Positions 1-9,698 of a stretch of DNA of 64,000 nt are shown piece by piece (positions within the stretch are counted from its first letter, which is position 1; each line of letters begins with the position of its first letter). The notes beneath the pieces were generated by a model. That model made no database searches, was not told the DNA's origin, and saw only the letters and a list, made by a program, of their open reading frames with translations. Origin of the DNA: Campylobacteraceae bacterium (GTDB lineage Bacteria > Campylobacterota > Campylobacteria > Campylobacterales > Sulfurospirillaceae); NCBI GenBank assembly GCA_027050775.1, contig JALUBH010000037.1:94674-158673 (forward strand), read 5' to 3'. Both the position numbers and the translations under genes were made by a program.

Positions 1-312
1 GATTCAAATCTTTTTAATGTTATAAATGATTCGGTTTCTAAAACACTTTCAAGAACTATATTGACTTCATTGACAACATTTTTTGTTATTTTAACACTAT
101 TTTTACTTGGCGGACAGATTATATACAGCTTTAGTTTTACACTTTTGGTTGGTATCATAGTCGGAACTTACAGTTCTGTTTTTGTCGCATCTCCAATGCT
201 TAAATGGTTAGGTTTTAGCTTAAAAGAGTATAGAGATAAAGAGGTGGCAAAAGTTAAAAGAAGAATTGAGAGAGAGAAGTTGAGGGCACAATACGAAAAA
301 GGCTTGATGTAA
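1..312 (+). CDS. secF: Protein translocase subunit SecF, C-terminal part (cut by window start)
   Basis: The reading frame is open from base 1 and ends with TAA at 310-312, so only about the last 103 residues of the gene are here. They contain two hydrophobic membrane segments (a stretch beginning T-F-F-V-I-L-T-L and a second one with G-I-I-V-G-T-Y-S-S-V-F-V-A) followed by a highly charged Lys/Arg/Glu tail. The G-T-Y-S-S-(V/I)-F-(V/I)-A-S-P motif is characteristic of SecF. SecF works with SecD in the inner membrane and uses the proton motive force to help complete protein export. The identification rests on this C-terminal motif; secD and the rest of secF should lie just upstream. Confidence 0.9.
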   Translation, partial: DSNLFNVINDSVSKTLSRTILTSLTTFFVILTLFLLGGQIIYSFSFTLLVGIIVGTYSSVFVASPMLKWLGFSLKEYRDKEVAKVKRRIEREKLRAQYEKGLM

Positions 313-314
313 GC

Positions 315-348
315 AAAAAATCAGCTTCTCTTTGGGGCTGATTTTTTT
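315..348 (+). terminator. Rho-independent terminator after secF
   Basis: An A-rich stem ending in TCAGC (315-325) pairs with GCTGA followed by seven T residues (337-348), with an 11-nt loop. It starts two bases after the secF stop codon and ends directly before the AGGAGG ribosome-binding site of the next gene, so it may attenuate rather than fully block read-through. Confidence 0.8.
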
Positions 349-361
349 AGGAGGCAGCGTT

Positions 362-700
362 ATGGACTGGGGAAAAGTGATATATATATTTTTTGCATTG
401 ATGAGTTTGACTACGACAGCGGGCTTTTTATACGAAGACAATGGAACTGCTTTGTTTATAGCCGCAAGCATAAATATTATATCTACACTACTAAAAATTG
501 GAGTTAAAAATATCCTCTCAGCTGAACTTTTTGCAAGTTCGCTCGTAGCAGATTTACACTTGATTCCCGCATATATAATGTTTGAGATAAATAGTAATGT
601 TAGAATGGCGATAGCATTTGCCATAGGCGCCATCATAGCAAATATATTTTCTATATCTTTAGTTTTGATTGAAGCTGCAAAAACAAGAGAAGAGTTTTGA
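362..700 (+). CDS. Small membrane protein, DUF6394-like, unknown function
   Basis: This 112-residue protein is strongly hydrophobic, with about three predicted membrane segments (near residues 5-20, 30-50 and 80-105). It resembles a conserved epsilonproteobacterial family of unknown function (DUF6394) that I recall next to secF and leuS. An in-frame ATG exists 30 bases upstream inside the terminator hairpin, but the ATG at 362 is preceded by a perfect AGGAGG seven bases away and is chosen as the start. It lies between the translocase gene and leuS on the same strand. No catalytic motif is visible and I do not assign a function. Confidence 0.75.
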   Translation: MDWGKVIYIFFALMSLTTTAGFLYEDNGTALFIAASINIISTLLKIGVKNILSAELFASSLVADLHLIPAYIMFEINSNVRMAIAFAIGAIIANIFSISLVLIEAAKTREEF

Positions 701-766
701 AAACTGACCTTAAGCACTCTTTTTTATGGCTTTAGGAACCTTACCACGATAAATATGGAGTAGTAC

Positions 767-3217
767 ATGCAATACAATGTTTCGCAGATAGAGAAAAAGT
801 GGCAAAAATATTGGTTGGAAAATGATTTATTTGAGCCAAGCAATGATTTTAGTAAAGAAAAAAAATACATACTGAGCATGTTCCCATATCCTAGCGGAAA
901 GATACATATGGGACATGTGAGAAACTATAGTATTGGTGATGCGATAGCTAGATTTAATCGCAAAGAAGGGTATAATGTTCTTCATCCTATCGGTTGGGAT
1001 TCTTTTGGTATGCCTGCTGAAAACGCAGCGATAAAGCATAAAACTCATCCTAAAAAATGGACTTACGAAAACATAGACTATATGAAAAATGAACTTAACT
1101 CTCTTGGACTTTCATTTTCGCAAAAAAGAGAATTTGCTACAAGTGATCCTCTTTATACTAAGCACGAACAAAAAATTTTCATAGATATGTTTGAAAAAGG
1201 GTTAGTTTATCAAAAGAGTGCATCTTTGAATTGGTGCGAAACTTGCCAAACTGTTTTGGCAAATGAGCAAGTAGAAGATGGAAAATGCTGGAGATGTGAT
1301 AGTGAAGTAGTCCAAAAAGATATGGCAGGATACTATCTAAAAATCACCCAATATGCCCAAGAACTTTTGGACGATTTAAAAACACTAAAAGGTGGCTGGC
1401 CGTCACAAGTGTTGACTATGCAAGAAAATTGGATAGGCAGAAGTGAGGGCTTGGAGTTTGATTTTAGTTTGAGTGATGAATCCAAGAAAAAGCTTGGAGA
1501 TAATTTTGATAAATTCAAAGTCTTTACAACTAGACCAGATACGATTTACGGTGTAAGTTATTCGGCTCTTGCTCCAGAACATGACATAGTAAAATATTTA
1601 GTAGAACATAAACTTTTAAGTGATGAAAAGATACAAAAGATAAAAGATATGCAATCTCTAAGCAGCAGAGATAAAACGATGGTTGATAAAGAAGGTTTAT
1701 ATCTTGAGCTAGATGTTGTTCATCCACTTACAAAGAAAAAAGTACCTCTATGGGTGGCAAATTTTGTTTTGATTGAGTATGGTGGTGGCGCGGTTATGGC
1801 AGTTCCTGCTCATGATGAGAGAGATTTTGAGTTTGCTAAAAAATATGATTTATCTATCATACAAAGCATAGAAAATAAAAAACAAAAATTTGATGGAAGT
1901 TGCGCTACAACAGAATATGGATACATGATAAACTCGGATGAATTTAGTGGACTCAATAGTGATGAGGGTAAAAAAGCGATAATAAAATATTTTGAAGATA
2001 ATGGCATCGGTAAAAAAGTTGTAAATTATAAACTAAGAGATTGGGGTATAAGTAGGCAGAGGTATTGGGGCGCTCCAATACCTATGATACACTGTGATAA
2101 GTGTGGTCTGGTGTCTGTAAAAGTTGAGGATTTGCCTATCACACTCCCTGATGATATAGAGATAACGGGAGAGGGCAATCCACTACAGACTCATCCTACT
2201 TGGAAACATACAAAATGTCCCAAATGTGGAAATGATGCACTAAGAGAAACAGATACTATGGATACATTTTTTCAATCTAGTTGGTATTTTTTGAGATATA
2301 CCACCGATCCTTCCATGTGGCAAGATATGGCATTTGATAAAAAAAGCAGTGACTATTGGATGAGTGTCGATCAATATGTTGGTGGAATAGAGCATGCGAT
2401 ACTTCATCTGTTGTACTCAAGATTTTTTACAAAAGTTTTGAGAGACCTTGGTATGCAAAGTAGCAGTGAGCCTTTTAAAAACCTCTTAACTCAAGGAATG
2501 GTTTTAAAAGATGGTTCAAAGATGAGCAAATCAAAAGGCAATACCGTTGACCCTGATGAGATAATCAAAAAATATGGTGCGGATACAGCAAGACTTTTTA
2601 TACTTTTTGCTGCTCCACCTGCCAAAGAGCTAGAGTGGAATGATAGCGCAGTTGAGGGAGCATTTAAGTTTATAAAGAGATTTGCCACTAGAGTTGATGA
2701 GGCAGATAGTTGTGATGAAATACCAAAAATTGAGCATCCAAAACTCTCCAAAGAGTCAAAATATGCTAGAAAAAAGGTTTATGAAGCATTAAAAAAATCA
2801 AATGAGATATACAAAGGCTCATATACTTTCAACACCTTAATAGCAGCTTCGATGGAAGCACTAAATGCTCTAAATCAACAAAGCAACAAGGATGTATGGA
2901 GTGAGGGTTACTATATACTCTCAAATATATTAGAGCCGATAATTCCCCATATATGTTGGGAGATAAGTGAAAAACTCTTTGGTTTAAAAAACTTTGCTAA
3001 AATAGAGATGATAGAAGAAGTTTTCAACGAAGACAGTATCACATTGGCGATTACCGTCAATGGCAAGAAAAGATCACAATTAGAGGTAGGAGTTGGATTG
3101 AAAAGAGACGAGATACTATCTTTAGCAAAAAAAGAAGTTACCAAATGGTTAGAAGACAAAACTATCATAAAAGAGATATATGTACCAAATAAACTGATAA
3201 ACTTGGTGGTAAAATGA
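767..3217 (+). CDS. leuS: Leucyl-tRNA synthetase
   Basis: This cytoplasmic class I aminoacyl-tRNA synthetase charges tRNA-Leu. The 816-residue length fits the family. The HIGH-type signature is H-M-G-H at residues 47-50, preceded by P-Y-P-S-G, and the KMSKS loop is at residues 585-589. Between them lies the CP1 editing domain, with a threonine-rich stretch (T-T-R-P-D-T) near residue 255 and the [15 protein letters not shown] signature near residue 340. Cysteine pairs near residues 157-177 and 442-445 look like zinc-binding knuckles. The last codons overlap lptE by four bases (ATGA), giving the leuS-lptE order also seen in other proteobacteria. Confidence 0.98.
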   Translation: MQYNVSQIEKKWQKYWLENDLFEPSNDFSKEKKYILSMFPYPSGKIHMGHVRNYSIGDAIARFNRKEGYNVLHPIGWDSFGMPAENAAIKHKTHPKKWTYENIDYMKNELNSLGLSFSQKREFATSDPLYTKHEQKIFIDMFEKGLVYQKSASLNWCETCQTVLANEQVEDGKCWRCDSEVVQKDMAGYYLKITQYAQELLDDLKTLKGGWPSQVLTMQENWIGRSEGLEFDFSLSDESKKKLGDNFDKFKVFTTRPDTIYGVSYSALAPEHDIVKYLVEHKLLSDEKIQKIKDMQSLSSRDKTMVDKEGLYLELDVVHPLTKKKVPLWVANFVLIEYGGGAVMAVPAHDERDFEFAKKYDLSIIQSIENKKQKFDGSCATTEYGYMINSDEFSGLNSDEGKKAIIKYFEDNGIGKKVVNYKLRDWGISRQRYWGAPIPMIHCDKCGLVSVKVEDLPITLPDDIEITGEGNPLQTHPTWKHTKCPKCGNDALRETDTMDTFFQSSWYFLRYTTDPSMWQDMAFDKKSSDYWMSVDQYVGGIEHAILHLLYSRFFTKVLRDLGMQSSSEPFKNLLTQGMVLKDGSKMSKSKGNTVDPDEIIKKYGADTARLFILFAAPPAKELEWNDSAVEGAFKFIKRFATRVDEADSCDEIPKIEHPKLSKESKYARKKVYEALKKSNEIYKGSYTFNTLIAASMEALNALNQQSNKDVWSEGYYILSNILEPIIPHICWEISEKLFGLKNFAKIEMIEEVFNEDSITLAITVNGKKRSQLEVGVGLKRDEILSLAKKEVTKWLEDKTIIKEIYVPNKLINLVVK

Positions 3218-3765
3218 GACAATTATTTTTTCTTTTGACACTTTTTTTCTTTGTGGGTTGTGGTTATAAGCCTAGTTCGTTTTATACAAAAAGAGTATTA
3301 GGGGAGAATATACATGTAGATACAAAAATTAGCAGACAAGATCCTAAAAATAGTGTTGTGGTAAAAGATGCAGTAAACGAAGCAGTTGTAGGTAGATTTG
3401 GAGATAAGTTAAGTGATAAAAAAAGTGCAGACACTAATCTTATAGTAAGCATCGGCTCTGTCAGTTTTACACCTACTGTTTACGATAAAGACGGATATGT
3501 TATTGCCTACAAAACAAGGGTTACGCTGAATGCAAGTTTCAAAACACAAAATAACGTAACCAAAAGATTTTCTACTGTTGGAGAGTATGATTTTCCTATT
3601 GAGGCAAATAGTGTAATTTCTGATACAAAAAGATTTGAAGCTATAAAAAATGCTTCGGCAGATGCGATAAATGAGGTAATTTCAAAAATCTCTATCATGG
3701 GTATGATGAGTGGAAATAGGCAAAAAAAGGCCATAAGAAGAGATATTAAAATTTATCTTGAATAG
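3214..3765 (+). CDS. lptE: LPS-assembly lipoprotein LptE
   Basis: The 183-residue product begins with a short signal peptide ending in a lipobox (F-V-G-C, lipidated Cys16), so it should be an outer-membrane lipoprotein. The rest is a small periplasmic domain with alternating beta-rich segments. It sits directly downstream of leuS with a four-base ATGA overlap; lptE (rlpB) holds this position in many proteobacteria. LptE plugs the LptD barrel and helps insert lipopolysaccharide in the outer membrane. Sequence conservation of LptE is low, so the call leans on the lipobox, the size and the position. Confidence 0.8.
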   Translation: MRQLFFLLTLFFFVGCGYKPSSFYTKRVLGENIHVDTKISRQDPKNSVVVKDAVNEAVVGRFGDKLSDKKSADTNLIVSIGSVSFTPTVYDKDGYVIAYKTRVTLNASFKTQNNVTKRFSTVGEYDFPIEANSVISDTKRFEAIKNASADAINEVISKISIMGMMSGNRQKKAIRRDIKIYLE

Positions 3766-3780
3766 AAACAAGGATATAAT

Positions 3781-5328
3781 ATGGCAAGCACTATCAATGA
3801 AATAATAAAAGAGAGTATAGAGAAGCTAAGAAAAGAAAATCTCAACCTGACTCCGGATAACTATACAAAATATTTTTGTGAAGTTGCAAAAAAAAGAGGT
3901 GTCTTGGTAGAGGATTGCCGAAAAATAGAAAAATTTGCAAAAAAATTAGATGGTGTAGTTCAACAAGACTTGGAAAAATTTAAAGTTAGTACCGTAGATG
4001 AACTCCTCACCTTTTTGATTACAAAAGTAAACAGAGCAAATGAGAGTGATAGTATAAAAATCATCAATTCACTAGTTGTTTTATCCAAAAGAGTTTTACA
4101 AGCAACCACTCTTTTGCATGATAAAAAAGCAAGAGAGTTGGCAAATGCCTCTTTGGCGAGATTGGATTTTAGTCAAAATTTAAAATCAATCGATTTAATT
4201 AGAAATAAGTGGTTCGACTTCATAACAAGTTATGATGATGATTTTTTGCATCAATTAGATATGTATGGATATATCGATAAAGATGATTTGGAAAAAATGG
4301 TCAAAGATATAATTAAAATTATCCAAAAAGAGGATGAGGGTGCCGCATACAAAAAACTAGCCCCTCTAGTAATTGCAAGTCTTGCTCCTTCTATCGCTTC
4401 GAGTATGAATGATAATCTAGCGTCTATATCGCACAAACTGAGAAATGATCCCGCCTCTCTTGGTACTAAAGCAATTCAAGAAGAAATCAAACACTTTATC
4501 AAGAAGAGGATAGATATAGACAATGAAGAGGTAAAAAATAAAATTTCTGCCCTAGATAAACTACTAGATGAGATAAATGAGAGAATTTTTGCTTTAATAG
4601 ATAGTAGCGAAATCAGCAATAAACAAGTAACAAATATCAAAAAAGATTTGCAGGATATTAACTTTTCAAAAGATAGTTTCGAATTGGTTCGCACAAAGCT
4701 TGTTCATATCGCCACATCTTTGGAGAGCGAAACAAAAAGTTTGAGTGGCAAGATGAAGAAAAATCAAGATACAATTAAAACTCTTCATAATAGAGTCAGA
4801 AGTCTAGAGAAGTCTTTAATTGTAGCTAAAAAAGAGGTTAAAGAGGATTATTTGACCCATGCAGCTACAAAAAGAGCACTAGAACAAGAACTGAAAAAAG
4901 TAGAAGAAGCGTATGCTAGATATAGAACAGATTACTCTTTGTGCTTCTTGGATATCGATCATTTCAAGATGGTCAACGATACTTACGGGCATGAAGCCGG
5001 TGATGTGATTCTTGCAAATATAGGGAGAATACTTAAAAAGTATGTACGACAAACAGACTTTGTCGGTAGATATGGCGGAGAAGAATTTTTAATAATCTTG
5101 CCAAGTATAGACGTTGAGCAGGCATTTTACTTCTCAAATAAGATAAGAGGAATCATAGAATCCTATAAATTTATGTATAAAAATGAAAGAATCAAAATAA
5201 CAGTAAGTTGTGGACTTTCTCAAAGAAGCAAGCAATCTTCTTCAAAAGATTCAGTCGAAGCCGCAGATAAGATGCTCTACAAGGCAAAAGAGTTGGGAAG
5301 AAACAAGGTTTTGCCCGATTTTTCATGA
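3781..5328 (+). CDS. Diguanylate cyclase (GGDEF domain) with helical N-terminal half
   Basis: The C-terminal 165 residues form a GGDEF domain that would make cyclic di-GMP from two GTP. The active-site motif is intact as G-G-E-E-F at residues 432-436, with the upstream L-D-I-D-H-F-K-M-V-N-D-T-Y-G-H signature near residue 395. The first 340 residues are charged, mostly helical and probably coiled-coil, without membrane segments or a PAS/GAF signature I can recognise, so this is likely a cytoplasmic enzyme with an unknown sensory or oligomerisation region. No RxxD inhibitory site is evident directly before G-G-E-E-F. Its stop codon overlaps the folC start by four bases. Confidence 0.9.
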   Translation: MASTINEIIKESIEKLRKENLNLTPDNYTKYFCEVAKKRGVLVEDCRKIEKFAKKLDGVVQQDLEKFKVSTVDELLTFLITKVNRANESDSIKIINSLVVLSKRVLQATTLLHDKKARELANASLARLDFSQNLKSIDLIRNKWFDFITSYDDDFLHQLDMYGYIDKDDLEKMVKDIIKIIQKEDEGAAYKKLAPLVIASLAPSIASSMNDNLASISHKLRNDPASLGTKAIQEEIKHFIKKRIDIDNEEVKNKISALDKLLDEINERIFALIDSSEISNKQVTNIKKDLQDINFSKDSFELVRTKLVHIATSLESETKSLSGKMKKNQDTIKTLHNRVRSLEKSLIVAKKEVKEDYLTHAATKRALEQELKKVEEAYARYRTDYSLCFLDIDHFKMVNDTYGHEAGDVILANIGRILKKYVRQTDFVGRYGGEEFLIILPSIDVEQAFYFSNKIRGIIESYKFMYKNERIKITVSCGLSQRSKQSSSKDSVEAADKMLYKAKELGRNKVLPDFS

Positions 5329-6482
5329 CTTTAGAGCAGTACTTACAAAACAAACCTCTATATTATGACGAGATTGATTATTCACGCATGCCTAGAGCCT
5401 ATGAGAGTATAAAAAAATCTCTTTGTCTTCCAAAGATTATACAAATAGTCGGTACAAATGGCAAAGGTAGTACTGGTAGGTTTCTAGCGCAAATGCTTAT
5501 GGAGCAAAATCTATCTGTTGGTCACTATACCTCACCTCATATTTTTGATTTTAGTGAGAGAATTTGGCTAAATGGTAAAAATGTAAATTATGATACTTTA
5601 GAAAAAGCTCATATCAAACTTCAATCTTTACTCTTAAATGAATTTAAAAACACTCTTTCGTATTTTGAATATACAACATTTTTAGCCATGTTGATTTTTT
5701 CAAAAGATTGTGATTTTATTGTACTTGAAGCTGGTCTTGGAGGGGAGTTTGATGCAACAACAGTTTTTCCAAAAATTTTGAGTGTAATAACTCCTATAGG
5801 GTATGATCATAGCTCATTTTTAGGGGATAGTATAGATGAGATCGCCACCACAAAGCTAAAGAGTATTCAAGATAGAGTTTTGCTTTCAAGGCAGTATGAA
5901 AAAAGTATTTATAATATTGCGAAAAATATAAGCGATATAAAAAATGCAGAACTGTTTTTGGCAGAGGACATTTTGACAAAGAGTGAAAAATCTACTATAT
6001 CTAGGTATGCCAAAATCAATACTCTTCCTTCTTTTCAAGAGTTAAATCTTCAAACTGCATACGCTAGTATGAAAATTTTGGGCTTTAGTGTTGATTTTAA
6101 GGATTTAAACTTAGAAATTATGCCAGGTCGTTGTCAAAAGGTATCTGAAAATATAACTATTGATGTTGGACACAATATTATGGCTGCTAGAATGCTTGCA
6201 AAAGAGTTTAGAGATAAAAAAATAACACTGATATGCAACAGCTTTAAAGATAAGGAGTATGAAAGTATAATCTCTATTCTATCCCCGATTTTAGATAGCA
6301 TAGAAATTATACAGATAGAAAATGCAAGAGGTATGGCTACTGATGAAATTGTAAAAATATGTGAAAAAAAACATTTAAAAGTGAGCAAGTTTTGTGGTAT
6401 AGACAAATATAAAGAGTATTTGGTTTTTGGGTCTTTTGTAGTGGTAGAAGAATTCTTAAAAATGAAAAATCAAGGGGAATAA
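5325..6482 (+). CDS. folC: Folylpolyglutamate synthase / dihydrofolate synthase
   Basis: FolC adds glutamate to dihydropteroate and then to tetrahydrofolate, a cytoplasmic Mur-ligase-like ATP-dependent reaction. The P-loop G-T-N-G-K-G-S is at residues 43-49, followed by H-Y-T-S-P-H and later G-L-G-G-E-F-D-A-T, all typical of the family. At 385 residues it is slightly short but complete, as is usual in epsilonproteobacteria. Translation is probably coupled to the upstream diguanylate cyclase through an ATGA overlap. The mfd frame opens immediately after the stop codon. Confidence 0.95.
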   Translation: MTLEQYLQNKPLYYDEIDYSRMPRAYESIKKSLCLPKIIQIVGTNGKGSTGRFLAQMLMEQNLSVGHYTSPHIFDFSERIWLNGKNVNYDTLEKAHIKLQSLLLNEFKNTLSYFEYTTFLAMLIFSKDCDFIVLEAGLGGEFDATTVFPKILSVITPIGYDHSSFLGDSIDEIATTKLKSIQDRVLLSRQYEKSIYNIAKNISDIKNAELFLAEDILTKSEKSTISRYAKINTLPSFQELNLQTAYASMKILGFSVDFKDLNLEIMPGRCQKVSENITIDVGHNIMAARMLAKEFRDKKITLICNSFKDKEYESIISILSPILDSIEIIQIENARGMATDEIVKICEKKHLKVSKFCGIDKYKEYLVFGSFVVVEEFLKMKNQGE

Positions 6483-6483
6483 A

Positions 6484-9456
6484 CTGATACAAGCTATATG
6501 TTACGAGTATTTTAAAGCAGATAAAACGGGAGTTGAACTTCTTTGCGTGAAAGATGAAAAAGAGGCTATTTTGGCTTCTGAGGTATTAGGATTTTTAGGT
6601 AAGAAAACTTATATACTACCAGATTTGAGAGCATCTTTTGGTGATGATTTGCTTCCTTATTCTGCTGAGTTGAGATTACTTTTTTCTGTATTAAGCGGGT
6701 ATTATAAAGAAAAATCTTCTAAGAAAATAATTATTTCACCAATCCGCACTCTCTTGACGCCACTTCCCAAAAAAGAGCTTTTTGCAACTAAAGTGATAGA
6801 GTTTGCTACAAGGCTAGATATAAATAGTCTCAAAGATGAACTTTTTTATTGGGGTTACAGAGTGGTAGATGTCGTAGAAGGAGTCGGTGAAGTCTCTTTT
6901 AGGGGGGATATTATCGATATATTTCCCTCAAACCTTGACAAAGCTATAAGGATTTCTCTTTTTGATGATGAGGTGGAGAGTATCAGAGAGTTTGAGTGTG
7001 AATCCCAAAAAAGCTATAAAGATGAATTAGAGAGGATAGAGATATACCCCGCAGTTTTTGCTCTAAATCAAGATAGCTATGAAAAGATAAATTTTCAGAT
7101 ACAAAAAATACACAGTGACAGCTTTGAAAAAGATATACATTCGCTTGGGCTTTGGGCTTTAGGAGAGTTTCAAGATGAGTATTTGAAAGTTTTTAAAGTC
7201 TGTTTTGCTAGTAGAGATTTGAATAGCGAGATAGAAGAGATTTCTCTTTTTGATAAAAGTGTGAAAGAGAAGTTTTCAGCTGTGCAAACGCTTCCGCCGG
7301 CTACTGATTATAAACCTATCAAGATATCATCAATCAAAGATTTTTTTGAATTTCACAAAGATAAGAAAAAGAGGATATTGGCAAGAAATGAGGTTTTACT
7401 CAAACTCGCAGGTCTAGATTTGAACGAGTATAGCTTTGAAAAGAGTCCTTTTGCCATAAATATTATGAGTAGCAAAGAGATTATAATCTCACTAAATAAA
7501 ACTACCAAAAGGAGAAAACGCCGAAAAGCCACTATACTGTTAGATGAGTTGAAAAGTGGTGATTATGTAGTGCATGAAAACTATGGTATAGGTGTATTTA
7601 GAGGTCTTATAAACAGCAAGGTTTTGGGCTCCACTAGGGATTTTGTGCGCATAGAGTATCAAGGAGAAGACAGACTTCTTTTGCCTGTTGAAAATCTTGA
7701 TGTGATAGATAGATATATCGCAAGTAGCGGTACATTGGCAGTCGTTGACAAGTTGGGGAAAGGTAGTTTTGCTAAGTTAAAGGCAAAGACTAGAGAAAAG
7801 CTTTTTGCTATAGCCAAAGAGATTATAGATATAGCGGCAAAAAGAGAGATGATAGAGGCTCTCAAAATTGATACAGACAAAGAAGAGATTAAAAAATTTC
7901 AAGAAGATAGTGGTTTTGTATATACAAAAGATCAAACTCAAAGTATAGAGGAGATATATAGCGATTTAAAAAGTGGAAAAATGATGGATAGGCTTCTTAG
8001 CGGAGATGTAGGTTTTGGCAAAACAGAAGTAGCGATGAATGCGATGTTTGCAGTTGCTCTTAGTGGATTTCAAACTATACTTATAGCTCCAACTACTCTT
8101 CTTAGCTCTCAACACTTTGTAAGTCTAAATGAGAGATTTAAAAAGTATGGGATAAGAGTTGAAAAATTAGACAGATTTACTCCGACTCGTCAAAGAAGTA
8201 TCATACTAAAGGAGTTAAAAGAGGGGAGCTTGAAAGTTTGTGTGGGAACTCATACGCTATTGGATAAAGAGCTTAAAAATCCAGCCCTTATCATTATCGA
8301 CGAGGAACATAAATTTGGAGTAAAACAAAAAGAGAAACTCAAAAGTATGCGGGAAAATATACATATACTCTCCATGAGTGCCACGCCAATTCCAAGAAGT
8401 CTAAATATGGCACTAAGTTCTATAAAACAGTATTCCAAGCTACTTACACCGCCTGATGAGAGAGAAGATGTGAGGACATTTGTCAAAGAGTATAGTGAAG
8501 TCGTGCTGAAAGAGGCAATTTTGAGAGAGATAAGGAGAGGCGGTCAAATCTTTTTTGTTCATAACCGTATAGCTTCTATAGAGAGTAAAAAAAAGGAGCT
8601 TTTAAGTATCGTTCCAAATTTAAAGATTTTGGTTTTGCATTCAAAAGTATCTCCTGTTGTGAGTGAAAAAGAGATGCTCAATTTCCAAAATGGTAAATAT
8701 GACCTGCTTCTTAGTACCTCCATCATAGAATCGGGCATACACATACCAAATGTCAATACGATTTTGATAGATGCCTCAGATAATTTTGGTATGGCTGATT
8801 TGCACCAACTAAGGGGAAGAGTTGGGAGAAGTAAAAGAGAAGGTTTTTGTTACTTTTTGGTCGAAGAGAGAGAAAAATTAAGCGATGCCTCAAAAAAGAG
8901 ACTCATAGCATTAGAGTCAAACTCATATCTCGGTAGTGGCTCCGTATTGGCCTATCATGATCTAGAGATAAGAGGTGGCGGGAATCTCATAGGTGAGGCA
9001 CAAAGTGGGCATATCAAAAATATAGGCTACTCTTTGTATCTAAAGATGCTAGAAGACGCTATAAATATACTTTTAAATAAAAGTCCGGTACAGACAAAAA
9101 ATGTAGATATAAAATTAAGTGTAAATGCCTATATAAGTAGTGATTTTATCAGTGAAGATAGGGTGAGACTTGAGATTTATAGGAGACTTAGTAAGTGTGA
9201 GAGCATAAAAGATGTGCTTGACATAGAAGAGGAGATGGTAGATAGATTTGGTAGAATTGATGAGATAACGGCACAATTTTTGCAAATCATCAATATAAAA
9301 ATCTTAGCATCCCTAAAAAACATAGACTCAATTTCAAATTATACCCAAAATATTACGATAAAATATAGGGATGAAAAAAAGATTTTACTCAAAGCTAGAA
9401 GTAAAGATGATGATGATCTCATAGATACAATTTTGAGGTTTTTGCGGAAGAAATAA
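6484..9456 (+). CDS. mfd: Transcription-repair coupling factor Mfd, apparently with a CTG start
   Basis: Mfd displaces RNA polymerase stalled at DNA damage and recruits UvrA. Seen here are a UvrB-like N-terminal module, an RNA-polymerase-interacting CarD-like domain (G-D-Y-V-V-H-E-N-Y-G-I-G near residue 360), Walker A G-D-V-G-F-G-K-T (residues 507-514), the D-E-E-H box (606-609), and a C-terminal TRCF region. The first conventional start is GTG at 6547, but the frame is open 21 codons further up and reads like a genuine Mfd N-terminus (I-Q-A-I-C-Y-E-Y-F). The only plausible start there is CTG at 6484, six bases after AAGGGGA. No ATG, GTG or TTG lies between the upstream in-frame stop (6463) and 6547. 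With this start the protein has 990 residues. The neighbour uvrB is 30 kb away. Confidence 0.93.
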   Translation: MIQAICYEYFKADKTGVELLCVKDEKEAILASEVLGFLGKKTYILPDLRASFGDDLLPYSAELRLLFSVLSGYYKEKSSKKIIISPIRTLLTPLPKKELFATKVIEFATRLDINSLKDELFYWGYRVVDVVEGVGEVSFRGDIIDIFPSNLDKAIRISLFDDEVESIREFECESQKSYKDELERIEIYPAVFALNQDSYEKINFQIQKIHSDSFEKDIHSLGLWALGEFQDEYLKVFKVCFASRDLNSEIEEISLFDKSVKEKFSAVQTLPPATDYKPIKISSIKDFFEFHKDKKKRILARNEVLLKLAGLDLNEYSFEKSPFAINIMSSKEIIISLNKTTKRRKRRKATILLDELKSGDYVVHENYGIGVFRGLINSKVLGSTRDFVRIEYQGEDRLLLPVENLDVIDRYIASSGTLAVVDKLGKGSFAKLKAKTREKLFAIAKEIIDIAAKREMIEALKIDTDKEEIKKFQEDSGFVYTKDQTQSIEEIYSDLKSGKMMDRLLSGDVGFGKTEVAMNAMFAVALSGFQTILIAPTTLLSSQHFVSLNERFKKYGIRVEKLDRFTPTRQRSIILKELKEGSLKVCVGTHTLLDKELKNPALIIIDEEHKFGVKQKEKLKSMRENIHILSMSATPIPRSLNMALSSIKQYSKLLTPPDEREDVRTFVKEYSEVVLKEAILREIRRGGQIFFVHNRIASIESKKKELLSIVPNLKILVLHSKVSPVVSEKEMLNFQNGKYDLLLSTSIIESGIHIPNVNTILIDASDNFGMADLHQLRGRVGRSKREGFCYFLVEEREKLSDASKKRLIALESNSYLGSGSVLAYHDLEIRGGGNLIGEAQSGHIKNIGYSLYLKMLEDAINILLNKSPVQTKNVDIKLSVNAYISSDFISEDRVRLEIYRRLSKCESIKDVLDIEEEMVDRFGRIDEITAQFLQIINIKILASLKNIDSISNYTQNITIKYRDEKKILLKARSKDDDDLIDTILRFLRKK

Positions 9457-9484
9457 GAGTTATTTTTGCTAATATTGTTGTGTC

Positions 9485-9562
9485 GCATTTTCTAAAATAC
9501 TTTTAAAAGAGACAAATCCTCCCGTTGGTCTGAGCCTCTTTGAAAAGTATTTTAAAAAATGC
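9485..9562. repeat. Hairpin element with CAAATCCTCCC-type loop, copy 1
   Basis: Arms 9485-9511 and 9536-9562 are inverted repeats of 27 bases with two mismatches, enclosing a loop that contains CAAATCCTCCC and TCTGAGCCTC. The same loop words occur at 9605-9640, 23851-23886 and, in shorter form, 41207-41244, each time with different flanking arms. The element lies between the mfd stop codon and magIII. It has no clean T-tract, so a simple terminator is unlikely to be the whole explanation. Confidence 0.75.
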
Positions 9563-9698
9563 TAACGAATTTACCTGTTTTTTAGGTGGCTAATGTTGAG
9601 TGAGAGAGACAAATCCTCCCGGTGGTCTGAGCCTCTTTTGAGACTTTTCTAAAAAATACTAGCAGTTAACTGTTTAGGAGCAACTGATGTTAAATGAT
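9508..9698 (+). repeat. Diverged tandem duplication carrying loop motif and start-codon context
   Basis: Two units with a period of 97 bases begin with AGAGACAAATCCTCCC at 9508 and at 9605. After the shared GGTCTGAGCCTCTTT the units remain alignable with substitutions and small gaps through a TTTAGG-like stretch to ATGTT(A/G)A(A/G)TG. In the second unit this last word is the start of magIII (9687). The first unit therefore looks like an older copy of the magIII leader and start. Confidence 0.65.

Noticed and set aside
332-361. Upstream ATG for the DUF6394-like gene
   Set aside because: It lies within the secF terminator stem; the ATG at 362 has a perfect AGGAGG at correct distance.
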